Of a DNA stretch of 64,000 nt, positions 1-13,500 are shown piece by piece. The first letter of the stretch is position 1. Every line of letters starts with the position of its first letter. Where the stretch lies: positions 75,985,670 through 76,049,669 of the forward strand of contig RSEF01000004.1 of NCBI GenBank assembly GCA_003993805.1, read 5' to 3'. Origin of the DNA: Himantopus leucocephalus (taxonomy: Eukaryota; Chordata; Aves; Charadriiformes; Recurvirostridae). The notes under the pieces are model-generated. The model made no database searches. It had not been told where the DNA came from and saw only the letters and a program-made list of their open reading frames with translations. The translations under genes were made by a program, and so were the position numbers.

Positions 1-469
1 ACTCTGAGGACAAGATTGAAACCAAATCATTTTGGATATTATTTTTCTCCTAAAATAACACTGTTATTTCCTAGCACATACAGCAGTTAAAAGTGCAACT
101 ATTCAGCATGCATCATTCTTTCTAATGCCAGTATTTAGCTGCCTAATTCAGGTATCTGAATGAGACGTGTGTGTTGAATTTAACCTTCTAATCTTAATGT
201 ACTGGGTCATTAGTCCCTCTGGGTCTTAGTGTGTAAACTGTACCCTGGATTACTTTTGTCCTTTTTGAGTGGATTTCTTTGGAAACAGGCCCTACTGTCT
301 TCATTTCTCTATGGATGGTTCTGGCTGGAGATGTGTGGCAGTCCTCCCTTTCCCAGCTGTGATGTCTGTTGGCTGGTTGGGCCTTCCACTGTTTCCTGCT
401 GTGAATCTGACCAAAATCAGTGTTTTTGAAACAAAATGTGTTATTCTTTCTTACGCTGTGAGAGTGTTA
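1..469. other. Unique sequence, nothing recognised
   Basis: AT-rich non-repetitive DNA. Two overlapping short reading frames (66 and 81 codons) have no recognisable domain and no coding-like neighbours, and I treat them as chance. I see no repeat, RNA gene or promoter signal. Confidence 0.6.
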
Positions 470-1135
470 CAGAATCGCAGTCACAGAATGGCTGAGGTTG
501 GAAGGGACCTCTGAAGGTCAACTTGTCCAATGCCCCTGCTCAAGCAGGGCCACCTAGAGCCAGTTGACCAGGATGGTGTCCAGACAGCTTTTGAGTATCT
601 CCAGTGATGGAGACTTCACAACCTCCCTGGGCAACCTGTGCTGGTGCTCAGTCACCTTCACAGTGGAGAGAAAAGAAAAAAAAAAAAGTGTTTCCTGATG
701 TTCAGAGGGAATCTCCAGTGTTTCAGTTTGCTTCTGGTCCTGTCACTGGGCACCACTGAAAAAAGCCTGGCTCTGTTCTCTACATACCCTCCCTTGACGT
801 GTATCTATACATTAATAAGATATACCCTGAGCCTTCTCTAGGCTAAACAACACAGTGCTCTCAGACTTTCCTCATGTAAGAGATGCTCCAGTACCTTCAT
901 CATTTTCGTGGCCCTTCATGATAATCTCTCCAGTATGTCCATGTCTTTCTTGTACTGGGGAACCCAGAACTAGACACAGAACTCCAGGTGTGGTCTCACT
1001 ATTGCTGAGTAGGGGGGAAGGATCGCCTCCCTTGACCTGCTGGCAACACTCCTAATGCAGCCTAAGATACTGTTAGCCTTCCCTGCCACAAGGGCACATG
1101 GCTGACTCGTAGTCAACTTGGTTAGTCTTCCTTTA
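470..1135 (-). mobile_element. CR1 LINE fragment, 3' portion
   Basis: The element runs right to left. Its 3' end is at the left, where the reverse complement of the CR1 terminal repeat is seen (ACAGAATCGCAGTCACAGAATGG-type ending, bases 470-492), followed by the antisense of the usual CR1 tail, including GGTTGGAAGGGACCTCTG and the palindromic CCTGCTCAAGCAGGG. Further right come antisense stretches of the 3' end of ORF2, such as the region corresponding to a GGGAACCCAGAAC-like block near 958. Homology fades after about 1135. An internal A12 run (676-687) is an expansion inside the element. The copy is 5'-truncated and carries many indels, so it is old. Direction and family are clear; the right boundary is approximate. 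Confidence 0.93.
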
Positions 1136-2718
1136 CATGTGTGCTATCTTTTGTATCGCTCAGCTTTCTCTGCCTCTTGGTTGGAATAGTAGACTACTGG
1201 CAGCAGTTATTTCAGCCTTGCTGGTATGGCAGCTCTCACTGGCAGGTCTTGGACAGATGTGTTCTTGTTTTCCTCCAAAAGGCTCCCAGCTGAGGTGTAA
1301 AATCCAGTTCTTAATCCAGTTCTTCTAGGCTTGAGAGGACTAACCTATTGCTTTAGTTTGACCCAGGAAGGAAAGTCCCTTATGTAAGGCAAAGCAGTAT
1401 TTCTATGTCTTTACTGTTGTGGCTTCTATAAAATCCCTTTTGGCATTTTTTTCTCTAGAGGTTCAGGTTGGAGGATATCACATCTGACCTGACAGCTGTT
1501 GCTATCAGACATATGATATAAGCAAAGCCATTTGTATGTCATTGTTCTCTTTTGTCTCATCTATGTTTTGCCGGTTGAGAAAATGAAACCCAAGGGAAGA
1601 TCCAGATCCTTCTGGTTCCTTTTCTTGGTTTTGTGTATAATTGTATTAATCAACTCCATTACTAGAAAAAAATTGCTATTCAAATCTGTATTTATTGTTG
1701 TGCAAAGAGAACTGTTAAAGAGCCCATGGCTATATCCAGGTTGTCATTATTAGGAGCAGAGGTTATTTATTGTCATTAATGCGAACTGTAGGTAGACGAA
1801 CTGCATGAAGCCTGCAATTTTACAAACCTCTCCTTAGGAGGTTTGCAGAAAATATTGAAAATCAATATAGCCTCCTTTTTACTGTATTTTAAAAACCTGA
1901 TACTTTTCCTCTTCCTTCAGAGTAATTCATCCTAGTTTTCCAGCTCAGAGAAAATGTTTGCGTAGCGGAGGTGTCTCATACAAGTGGGCACTTTAACTAC
2001 TTCATCCACTGTATCTTTATTGGATGCCTAATAGGAACCCTTGTGTGTGCGCTTCAAAACTGCTATGAGTTTATTTCCTATAGTATAAAGAAATTTTTAA
2101 ATAGTTACAGATTAAGAGTTTAAATTTTTACTCGTGTTTCCAACTCGGGGAGAATGAATGAAACGTGTCAGACAAAGGAAATGGTGCTGCTGTTGGCAAA
2201 AATATCTTGCTAGCTGTAAATGGGAACAACTGGGGTCTCTCATCACAATGGAAAGTACAGTCAGTGCAATATTTAAATCTTAGAGATTTTGCTCATTCCT
2301 TTTACTTTCACTACACTGTGCTGAAGATAAGAATCATTCAGTTCACTGTTTTGCCCAAGCTTGGATTTTCATATGACTGATCACATTATTAATCTACTCA
2401 TCTGTGTCCTTAGGGAAGAGCTGAATGGGAAGGACTGAGGATTCTACACTTTTGAACAGTGGCTCTGATTTACATTTAATTAAACTTTGAGCTACTTGCA
2501 GGTGCTTGGACAGATATTTGCCCATGTTTAAATTTCCTAGTAAGCATAAGTATGAACTCTAAGAAAAAAATAATCTAAATGTGCTCTTATCAAGATGACA
2601 GAATACAACACTGCTGTACTTCCAAAATTATTGCTGTACGACTTAACTTTAAGATAAGAAACTTTGAATCATATTTAACTATAATGTTTTTTGGTACTGT
2701 GTCTCAATTCTACTTCCA
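1136..2718. other. Unique sequence between two CR1 copies
   Basis: No repeat family, RNA gene or exon is recognised. Short frames at 1532-1753 and 2165-2380 lack similarity to anything I know and lack convincing flanking splice sites. Confidence 0.55.
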
Positions 2719-4525
2719 ATCACAGAATGATTGAGGTTGGAAGGGACCTCTGGATGTCATCTGATCCAACTGCCTGCTCAAGCAGGGCTATGTTGATCCA
2801 GTTGCCCAGGATCATGCCCAGTTGGCTTCTGAATATCTCCAAGGGTGGAGACCCCTCAACCTCCCTGGGCAACCTGTGCCAGTGCTCACTTAGTCTCACA
2901 GTGGAACAAGTGTTTCCTGATGTTTGCCTGGAGCCTTCTGTGTTTCAGCTGGTGTCCATTGCCTCTTGTCCTGTTACTGAGCACCACTGAAAAGACCCTG
3001 GCTCAATCTTATTTTCACCCTTTCTTCACATATACCTATACATAAATAAGATGCCCCTGAGCCTTCTCTTCTCTAGACTAAACAGTGCAGTGTGCTCAGA
3101 CTTTCCTCATCCTCCATTCTTTTCATCATTTTCATGGCTTTTCACAAGAATCTTTCCAGTATGTTCATGTGTTTCTTGCACTGGGGAACCCAGGACTGGA
3201 CCAAGCACTCTAGATTTGGGCTTACTAGTGGTGGTGATGCTCCTCCTGACACAGCCCATGATACAGTTAGCCACCTTTGCAGCAAGGGCACATCGCTGCC
3301 TCATGTCCATCAGGACCTCTAGGTCCTTTTCTGCCCAGCTGCTTTCCAGTTGGTCAACCCTCAGTGAGTACTGGGGGACTGGGGTTATTCCTTCCCAGGC
3401 ACAGGACTTGGTACTCCCCATTTTTGAAATTCATGAGGCTCCTGTCAGCCCATTTTTCCAGCCTGTTGAGGTCTCTCTGAATGGCAGTACAACTCTCTGC
3501 TGTATTATCAACTCCCTGCAGTTTTGTCATCAGTTAATTTGCTGAGGATAACCTCTACCCCATCATCCAGATTGTTAATGAAGATACTGAACAGGATTGG
3601 ACCCAGTATTGACCCTTGGGCTATGTTGCTAGTTACTAGCCTCCCACTAGACTTCATACTGTTATCATCCTCTGGGACCAGCTGTTCAGCCAGTTTTCAG
3701 TCCACCGTCTGTTCATCCAGCCCATACTTCATCGGCTTCTCCGAGGACCTTGTGGAAGACAGTGTCAAAATTTTACTGAAGTCAAGGTTGACAATGTCCA
3801 GTGCTCTTTGGTGGTGGATAGGGGAGAGGAGCCTCATCTATCAAGCCAGTCATTTCATCATAGAGTATTATCAAGTTGGTCAAGCATGACTTCCCCGTTC
3901 TGAATCCACGTTGACTAGTTCTAATCACCTTCTTGCCCTTCATGTACCTGGAAAAGATGCCCAGGATTAGTTGCTCCATCACCTTCCCACTTATTGAGGG
4001 GAGGGTGATTTGCCTGTGGTTCTTTGGGTCCTCCTTCTTGAAGGATAGGACTGTCATTTGCTTTCCTCCAGTCCTGAGACACTTCTTGCAATTGCTGTGA
4101 TCATTCAAGGATTATTGAGTGTGGTCTCACAATGACATTAGTTCTCTCCCTCAGCCCTTGTGGGTGTGTCCTATCAGGGTTCATAGACTTACGTATGTCC
4201 AGTTTGTGTAAGTATTCTCTAATCTGGTCCTCTTTCAGCAGGGGTAAGCGTGCCTTGCTCCAGATTTACCCTGTGGTCTCTAGGGCCTGGGATTTCTGAA
4301 GGCTGGTCATGCCTTCTGAGACTGAGGAGAAGGCGGTATTCAGTACCTCTGCCTTCCCCGTGCCCTGTGCCACCAGGGCTCCTGGTGTACTTATGTGCTT
4401 ATAGAAGCCCTTCTTGTTGCTTCTGACATCCCTTGCCAGGGTAAGCTTCTGGTGGGCTTTCATTTCATTGAGTGTATGAACTCTAGACCCTCTTAAATGA
4501 GGGACCTGTCCTGCTTCTATCACTT
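2719..4525 (-). mobile_element. CR1 LINE, 1.8 kb 3' portion
   Basis: This is a longer minus-strand CR1. Its 3' tail lies at 2719-2790 (antisense CACAGAATGATTGAGG, then the CCTGCTCAAGCAGGG palindrome), and the element continues rightward through the reverse-transcriptase region to about 4525. It shares the tail type of the copy at 470-1135. Its 5' part (the endonuclease domain and 5' UTR of a full-length CR1) is missing, which is the normal result of incomplete target-primed reverse transcription. Stops and frameshifts show it is long dead. No target-site duplication was evident, as is common for CR1. Confidence 0.96.
3107..4523 (-). pseudogene. Decayed CR1 ORF2 reverse transcriptase
   Basis: Read on the minus strand, the remnant is split over at least three frames. 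Bases 4523-4266 give a piece with LARDVRSNKKGFYKHIS and KAEVLNTAFSSVSEG, the stretch just before the RT core in CR1-type ORF2. Bases 4108-3782 give the RT fingers, with SISGKVMEQL and GKSCLTNLIILYDEMTG. Near 3534-3526 the catalytic palm motif is recognisable as LTDDK, where functional non-LTR RTs have an F/Y-A-D-D box; the two aspartates remain but the context has changed. Bases 3421-3107 cover the thumb side (AEKDLEVL, CALAAKVAN). In the element such an enzyme would copy CR1 RNA at a nicked target. Multiple frame breaks and stops preclude an intact protein. It could not be a host gene. Confidence 0.92.
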
Positions 4526-7500
4526 GTAAGAAAACACCTCTAACAAAACATGTATGTTACTTCCTTGTACAATATTAAAGCTAACACTTGCTTTATTGCT
4601 CTGTGTATGCATAAGAGCTGTGATTATGAAGAAAAAATGTTATGAAGAGCTTTTATGAACCCCTTTGACAAATATCGATTTAGCAAAATGCATTTAAAAA
4701 TTCCACATGCTGTTAAGAGGATGTCTGCCTTCAAAAAGGGGAGAAAAAACAAGACCAAAAAAGATAAAAACCTGTACAGATGTCACTTATGAAGCTGAAA
4801 AACATCATAATGATTTAGCTGGTTGGCAGCATTAAATAATATAAATCATTAAATAACGTAAGGCATCAAATAAGAAGTTGTGGTTGACAGCCATTTCTGT
4901 TACTGTTCTCATAATCTGATTCCCAAAGTTTGGAAATAAATGTACTCTTCAGTGATTTAAAGCATGAACTGTTGTTCCCTAAAAAAAGAGATGTATTTAT
5001 CAGCAGCAGCTGATAATCAGGAACTGCTGTCTACAATAATGAAAGTCTGTTTTAGTGTTCATTATATTCACACTCTGAAAAGCCTGTTCTTGCACATAAG
5101 AAACGCGTGCATGTTCTTGCATGTTTTCCTCTCCAGGAAAAGTATGTGAAGACATCTCCAGGCAGAAGGTCAGAAGACTTATCTGTCTACTTTTCTCAGT
5201 GAATCAAGAAAGGGTTTGGGGAAAAAAAATGTTGTAGCTGAACACAACTTTAGACAAGACTGATGATTTTTTAATGCATGCACAATGCATTTGCTCTAAA
5301 ACACCATTTACAATGTCTCCTGGTCTACTTGTCAGACACAAAAGGGTAATGTTACATTTGAGAAATCATCGTCCTTGAAATAAACATAACACCTCTGCCT
5401 CTTGAGATTAAACTTTTGGGAGGTTGCTGATCAGGACCTGAGAGGGATAAAGAGGGAAGAAAATTCTCTGCTATTTGCTGCATGTGACATTTGTTGCAGA
5501 TTTTCCTTGGTATTGAAGTGTGTTGGCTGTTGCGATGAACATCAGAACGTGGTATTTGGGTTTTTAGTGACTCGACTTTTATCCCATCTGCAAAAGAATG
5601 TGTGGAAAACAATGCTATTGTAGAAAAAAACACAACATCAGGTTGAAGAGATTTAAGGCATAATTCTATAATTAAATGAAACATTTAATGGTGCTGAACT
5701 TTCTCTCCCTTCCACACTTTTACAAATTACTCAGTCTCTGATATTTGGAACTTTCCTATTTTAATTTCTTTAATGGGGCTTCATACAAGAAATGTACTTT
5801 TCTTCTGTATTGAAGAGTATCTCGCACAACCTGTAATGACAACGTTGTCTCTGTAAAATTATATTCCTCAGACTTTTTTACATTAGCTGAGTTGCTAAGA
5901 TCAATCAATTTATGGTCAGTGATGGATCCATCTCCATGGCAACGTGTAAAATGGGTATGAGTTCATTTAGAGCTCTGACGTATAAGCTTGAAGAGAAAAG
6001 ATGGGTATGAATTAGAAAAAGGTTAAAACCAAGAGGGATCAAAATGCTATAACTGAGCATATGCACAAACTGAATACAGCGGAAATGTTCTTAGTGGCAT
6101 GTATATGTATTTCTCTATCTATGAAATTGAACCAGCAGATGCTTGCTGCATCATAAACTTTGTAATATACAGAAAAGTCATCTGGGATGGTTTAGTGCCA
6201 TTCTGAAGAGTGAGAAGAGTAGAAGAAAAGTGAGGAAAAACCTTAGGAAATAACCATTGTAAATCCTAGAAAGCTGATCTTTAAGTCCTTAAGGAAAACC
6301 GGTCTTTTTTCCTCATGAAAGTGAAGCCAGAACAAAGCTGGCTTTTAGCACTGTTTGTGCAACCGCACCTATAGTAGTAAGAACAGCAGAAAAGATACAA
6401 TAAAAAAAGATATAATTTCAGAAATGGTAGAAAGAATGTCAAGCCAAGCTCCACTGTATGTAACTCCTTATGTTTTCCAGAGTTAAACCACTTTAGTGTC
6501 CTTTTTCTGATACTCAGCTGTTTGCGTATACAAATCAGTAAATTACATACTATTTTATGTAAATAAAACCAACCACCTGACTTACTATGGTGAAGCATTG
6601 GACTTTCTTTGTGGTGGAAGAGTTATTTTTATCTGAAATAAGTATGAGGAAGGTATGTTTGTCTGTTCTGTTAGCAATGGAAATTCCTTGCAGTGTTAAA
6701 TTTGAATTTGATGGATCTTTTGACTGTGTATACAACCATCTTACATGTCCAGATAGAGAGGTTTTTGGTGGTATTTGTTGTTTGAGCTAGATTTTTATAT
6801 CTTTGAACACCTTATGTTTGTGTATACGTATACACCACGATACAGAACCTGCAAGATGAATTGTAATTCCTGTCAAATTAGATTGTATTTTACAGTAGCT
6901 CAAGAAAAAATGTTAGTTTATGATTGGAAGCCTAATCAGAATTTCAACAGAACCAGACAAGGTACACATTGCTGCACAACTGTTGGTTTTAGAGTTACCA
7001 ACACTTTGAAAATCAGTAATAGGCTAGTACTCATGATCTAAAAATGACTGATAAGGATTCTCTGAGATTCAACACCACCCCCAAACCTTATATAATGAAG
7101 ATTTCAGTTACTCCAATAATAGTGTTGGAGTATCTTTGTTTTTAACTCATTCTTATCATTCTAATCCTACAAATAGCCCTATTGCCCACTGAGGTCAGAA
7201 TTCTTGGTCTCTGTGGAAAGCAAAACTGTATTTTTTTTCAGAATCAAAAAAAAAACCCCCAAGCCCTCCCATGAGGATTTCTTTGAGTGCCAGGAATCTA
7301 TTACGAATCAAAATGTTTGCGGGCAGCCTAAAAGGAGCATACTGAGGATGCAATGCCTGTATTAAGAACCTGGATGTGTATCTAACATAAATACACACTA
7401 CTCCTTGCTCTGCACCCCTCACCACTGCTTTATGACCTCATTTCTACACGAAGGAAGCAGATACATGTGAGGGGGGCACAGCGCCCTAAAACATATCCCA

Positions 7501-10500
7501 CTTTACCTGGGGAGTTTGAAACGCTCCATGAAATGACTCTGCCCTGTACGCAGTCCTAGAGCCGAAGTGACATTTGGAGACCACTGAGCTTTTGTGCAGC
7601 ACCCATGAACACCATGATCCTTTTCACTGCAGTTTTCTGACAGCTTGCATTGAGCCTGGTGTTTGTGCACCAGAAAAGTGCCTGAAAGCAAAATTTTTAT
7701 GTATGCTTGCGTGGCTTCTGTGCAAGCATAATGTGCATTAATGTGTATATATATGTGTGTACACATATGTACTCTCAAAAGCAAACATTTCAAAGTGTGT
7801 TTGTCCAAATTCTGAGTACTGAAGGGAAATAATGCAGATACGAGAAATGAAAAAATATTCTGCTGAGTGACTGTATTAGAGTAATGCAAAAATGGTAAGC
7901 TTCTAGTTCTTAAATAACAGGACTGCCTGTAGTCAAATGAAAACAAATAACAGCAGCTCTGCTTAAGGTAGGTGATGTCACATCATAGTGGGTATGAGAT
8001 CAGCAGGCATCAGGATACCACTGTTAATCAATCACAAGAGGGATTTCTGTTTCCAGTATTATATAAAAATAATACAAATATGAACTTTATTAAAGATTTC
8101 CTCTTACTGCTGTAACACTTCTATGACACGACTAAGTGTTTTCATGGTGGAATAAGGTGTGATGTGTCTTGCTTGTGTTTTGACACATCTTCAGGAGAAG
8201 TTGGGGTGCTTGGGTCAGGGCTCTCAAACTGACTTGGTCTACAGACTGTAACACTCTGACTTTTGCTTTTCAGAGATTCAAGTCTGATCATATTTTGTTT
8301 AAATATAAGTCCCAGACTCTGTCTTTAGTGAAGATCACTGTTGGCAGTATGGACTAATGTGATTTTGAGGCTAGGAAAGCCTCAGGTGAAGTATTTAACT
8401 GTTTTGCATAGTGGAAATCTAATGGATATCCATGAGTTCAAAACAGTATGCTAGTGTGCTTGAAAAAATACATCAACGATTTCCCTCTGTCTTTTAGAGG
8501 CAAGACAAATGTAAGTTTTATTTGGTTGAACCAGCTTAGTTAAATGGGGTTTAATTATTCTATCAAGTCCATGAACCCATCAGAATACAGTGAAGGAATA
8601 AATTCCTCAACTTACACTTGCGGAGAGAGAGAATTTCTTCGTGAGATGAGACCTTCCAAAATCTCTATTGGTGATATCAGGCAAACTAACTGTGAGCTGA
8701 AGAAATTACTGGCACTAATCTTGGAGTAAGTCACTACTGATTATGAAAACATCTCGATTAAAAATGGGGCAATCACTGAGAGGTACTTCTATCTTAAAGT
8801 AGTTTGCTAAGTACTCTCAATGTATAAGAAGTATTCACAGCATTTCATACGGATATTTTTGTATGTGTTTTGGAAATGGGAGAATAAAAAACCATAGTTG
8901 AGTATTCATGATTCTACTAGAATTAGGAAAAAAAAAATGCAGAGAGTTGTGGATTCCTTTTTTTTATGATCATTAACTCTATGGCAGTATCCTAATTGCT
9001 CTTTGGATTGATATCAAGAATGTTCTGCAACAGAATACTTGAAAATTTCCACTTTCACTTGGCCACATAGATGGTTTTCAACATCTTTGGTTAATGATGT
9101 ATACAGTTTAAACTGATACTTGCTGAACCAGCACTAACACTTCCAGCAGTCTATGTCTATGCCCTGAACTGTCTACAAAAAAATTCTTTTCAGTCTGGAA
9201 GCCAAAGGGAAGTCTGCTACAACAGTGATCCTTAGTTAAGAAGCACTGTCTCTCATGATCAGCAGCTTGGTAATACGGACACAACTCCAATAGACAAAAT
9301 GTATCCAGTCAGTTAAATGCAGGGGGAGCGTGGACATGAGGGCCTACATAGGTAGACACCTTCCTGTTGTTGTGTTAGGATTGCCCTCCTGTGGTGAATG
9401 TTCAAATGCTACCAGTGCATTATAACTGCATCGTGGCCATAACCCCATTTTTTTTTCAGGTTGAGAATTAGCTTGCAGATAATACTTGTTGGGTCATTGT
9501 GCAAGCCAGGTGTTATAACATAGATGAACATTTTCAAGCCATGAGTAGATGCAATGAACTGGAAGAACAGACCCATGGCCTCAGGGCTAAGAGATTGTGA
9601 ATGCTTTTCTCCTGTGTACCCTTGCAATGTCTTACATGTACATGCAAATTTGTGTAATACATATGTATATATAATCTAAAATAAGATTTTTAGTTCCAGA
9701 TTGATTCAAAGTAGATTTCCCCAAAAATAAAAGTGCAGTTCTGACTGCTAAGGTTAAAGTTCTAATTACCTCATGATATAGGATCATTTATGTAAGAGTT
9801 TGTATGACAAAGTTGTGTGTCAATTGTATAGTGCCCTGGAAACCTTAATTAGCTTATTTCAGAGGCTTGGTTTTTGAAAGCTAAAGGAGCAAGTGCTGAG
9901 CCCAATAGCTTAATGCAACTTTTCACGTTGGTATAGTAGAATCTACTGTTCTGTGCGTGATTTACAATACAAGGGTTTCTTCTTTCATAATCTCTCTCCT
10001 ACTGTCATTTCCCCCACCTCTTTCTCCCTATATAAACATATGTTGATATTAAGAATTGTCATATGTTTTGTTGTGTTGAAAGGACTTCAAGTTCAAAAAA
10101 CATGAGAGCGCTAAAGGAAAAAACCTACTAAGGCACAAAATATTACTATTGCCATCTATATCACTATCAAAATAATGATATTACCTGCTGTGGCATTAAG
10201 GAATTAACTATCCACTAGTTAAAACTGAACACAGTGAACAGGTGGATAATTTTTCAGTCTCTTCTACATATATTAAAAATGAATTTTAAAAAAAGTCTAA
10301 ATATTTAGTATTAAAGTGTTGTGATACTGGCCTTGAGATCAGGAATGTAGACCCTTGGCTGTGATTCTAGTTGTATTGCTTCATGTTAGTGGTTGCATAT
10401 ATGTGTACCTGTGTGCTGCAAAACCAATCCCTCAAATTGTTTTGAAAATATTGACAGTGAGATATGCAGAGAGAATAACAGGTGGTAAGTCTGTCAAGAT

Positions 10501-13500
10501 GTGAAAGTAAGAATTTAGTGTCATAACTGCTTGTACATTGTAATGTCTTATCTTGTTTTAGTGGATCGCTAGACCAAATGATGTATTTTGTCAATCTCCT
10601 CAGCTTATTAGTAATTTCTATTGAATAATATGACTCTTACTATTTCAGCTGCAATCAAGTCCAGTGTAGTATATAATTGCTTGATGGGCAGCTCAGCGTT
10701 TGGCTTTTTTGTTGGTAATATTATGAAATGTGGAAAGGAAATGCTCAGAGTTCTGTAGGACCACTGATGGGTATGGTAAGCTGACAGTCTGTAGAAAGCA
10801 GATGCTGGAACAGTTGGGAACTTGATCTCGTCCTGGGTTGAATGAACAGTCTGAATTCTTAAAATCCTAGATAGTCTTGATTTTTTTCTATATCAGCAAT
10901 CTATTTTTCCTTTAAGCTCCAGCATTAATCTTTTAGATAGACAGAGGTTTAACCTTATATTTCTATTTCATTTTTTGCCTTCCAATTCAGCTTCCTGCAA
11001 TTGTCTTCAAAAGAATTATTAATTAAATTCTTCAAAACTGCACAAGGAAACTAAATTTGACTTTTTTTTTAAAGCTATGAGTGATCAGCTACTGATAAAT
11101 TCTGCCTTCACAATCATGTTTAACTGCAAGTAATTTTGAGCTCTGAAAACTGGAAAACATTCACAATCATCTTGCCAGCTGTGTTTCATAGACAGTCTTT
11201 CTTATATCATCACAACATCATCTAAGTCATAATACAGACATAATAGGCAAGACTAAGGAAGGCTGTGATCTTCCTTTATTCATTGTTGTTCCTTATCTTC
11301 TCATGGTTTTCTTCCTTTCCTTGGCAAATTTCTCTGCTGAAGAGCTGAGTAATAGGGATGTTGCAGAGATCCAGATATACAATTATTTTTCACCAGGGCT
11401 GCACATCTTTCTTTAGCTTGGCTAACTGGATACTTTTTCTGAAGTTTGCCTAGCTACCACCTCTATATGTGATGGACAGAATGTACATGGTGAGAGAATA
11501 TATACGCACCTTTAAGAATACTGGGTAATAGGAGAACCACACTGTAGAGTTGGTAAGATGCTAGGAAATTTCACTAAGAAATTTCAGGTGAAGAGCTACT
11601 GATAAAATATACTTGCCTTGAAAATAACACAAATGCGAGTCCCCACATTCTGAGTTCTCAGTTACTAAAAATAAAAAAAGAAATCACTAAAGCGTTGCTT
11701 TTTATTTTTTTATCTTCACTTTGTGGCAGAAAGGTGAGTTAGAAGGGTCTTATAGTAGAATAAAAATTTTACAGAAAATATACCTTGAGTTACAAAAACA
11801 AGCTAGTAATAGATTTGCTTTGAATTACTATTTCTGGATTTTCTTGCTAAAATGTTGTAGCACACTTACCATGGAACCCTTTCAAAGATGTTTCTTTTAA
11901 AGTTGCTTAGAATCTATGTCTTGGGGTCATGGCAATGGAAGATGAATGAGTTCTGTATCTCCAGCATGCGGCAAAAGGTTTAGAATATTAAATATTTTTT
12001 TTTCACCAGGGTTTTTTGATGTGTGAGCAGATGGGACTTGGATTTCAAGCGTAAGCCTGATGATAGAAGATTGGAAATCACACTATTAAAGAATTAGAAG
12101 CAGTAGGTTATAAATTTTTATCACTCGCTATTGTTAATTAACCTTTAAAAGCTGATCATGTAGAGAAAGCCTGGGGTTTGGTTTCTGTGGGAACACTTTT
12201 TAGTAGTAATGAGCACCTGAGGATCCTTTCTCTCCCAGAGTGAACATGACATTTCAATTCTCAAAGATGTGTGTGTGATGCCAACACCTTTCAGTGTTTT
12301 AAGCACGGCAAAAAAGCTTGGTATTTTCCATATAGATGCAGAAAGGGCAGCGATTTTCTTCTGCTTAGGCTGGACATGATTCCAAATTTTCCACTCTCAC
12401 ACTCAAGAATTAGTCCCATGAATAGCACTCATTTTCAGAAGTGTTGCTGGGAACTTTTTGCCGACATTTTGCCGTCAGCAGGAGTGAAAATTAAAGCTTG
12501 TAATGACTTCTTTGCATTTGCTTATATTTCTCCAACTGGATATGCTTTCATTTTTTAAGCCATTTTAAAATACTTTTCTCTTCTTTCAAACAAATTGCAT
12601 TGCTCCAAAATGGGCATTAAAAATAATGGCAAAAGAATACTCTCTTGGGATCATGAATCAAGTTGTTTCAGATGGTGCACAAAGATCATTGGACTATTGC
12701 ATTTTTATATGTAGCATTACCCAGATCCTGCAAATGTTTTGCATGAACTTGACCTATATTTAAAAAAAAAATAATCTCCAGAATGAAAGGGACTAGGGGA
12801 CAATGTCTGTAACATGTTTATGTACATAGAATCTTCTGTGCATGTGGGAAGACCCTACACTAATGTCCTGCTGCCACCCACAGCCCCAAATCTCAGTTTG
12901 ACAGTGGGACCAGCTGTTCTGAGAAACACAGATGCTTTAAGTATTTAGCAAATATATGATGTTGACTGCAGGTGTCAAACATGTGAAAGTGGAGAGCCAT
13001 CTTGTGTGTCTATATACATATATATATGTAAACACATGTTGGCTTCTGCTTTTTCCCTTGTTAAGTTTAAATATTAATTTTCTAGGCTCATTCATCTTTC
13101 ATCTAGAACTCCAAGGGGAGACAACACAGTGAATAAAATGCTTGAAAATGGTTTTGAAATATGTCTTAGTGTAAAGTGCTTACAGTTTGAGAAAGTTGCA
13201 GATGTTTTTTTGTGTGTGTACGAACACAGTGCTCAACAGAAAAGTATATGGAAAAGGTTGCAAATACTTTCATTAGTGAGAGGGATAAAATTGAGTATCA
13301 TGAAGATACTGATATTTGGTATTTTTTTCATTATGATTAAAATATGCATTTTTCTTTTCCATGGAAAAACACAATCTAGTATAACTACTGTGTTAAGAAT
13401 TAGGAGATGTCTGGAGGTAAGTTTAGTATCTTCTGAATCTATACGGCTACTCTATGGTGGCTTTCCTTCTCTTAAACTTTACTTCAGACTGGAGGGAGGG

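Noticed and set aside
3051..3545. 164-codon plus-strand frame, the longest in the window
   Set aside because: It lies wholly antisense to the minus-strand CR1 ORF2 remnant; its openness is a by-product of that coding sequence.
7503..7946. 147-codon minus-strand frame
   Set aside because: It crosses a GT/AT repeat tract (HMCTHIYIHIN-like stretch), has no domain, and is typical of chance in AT-rich DNA.
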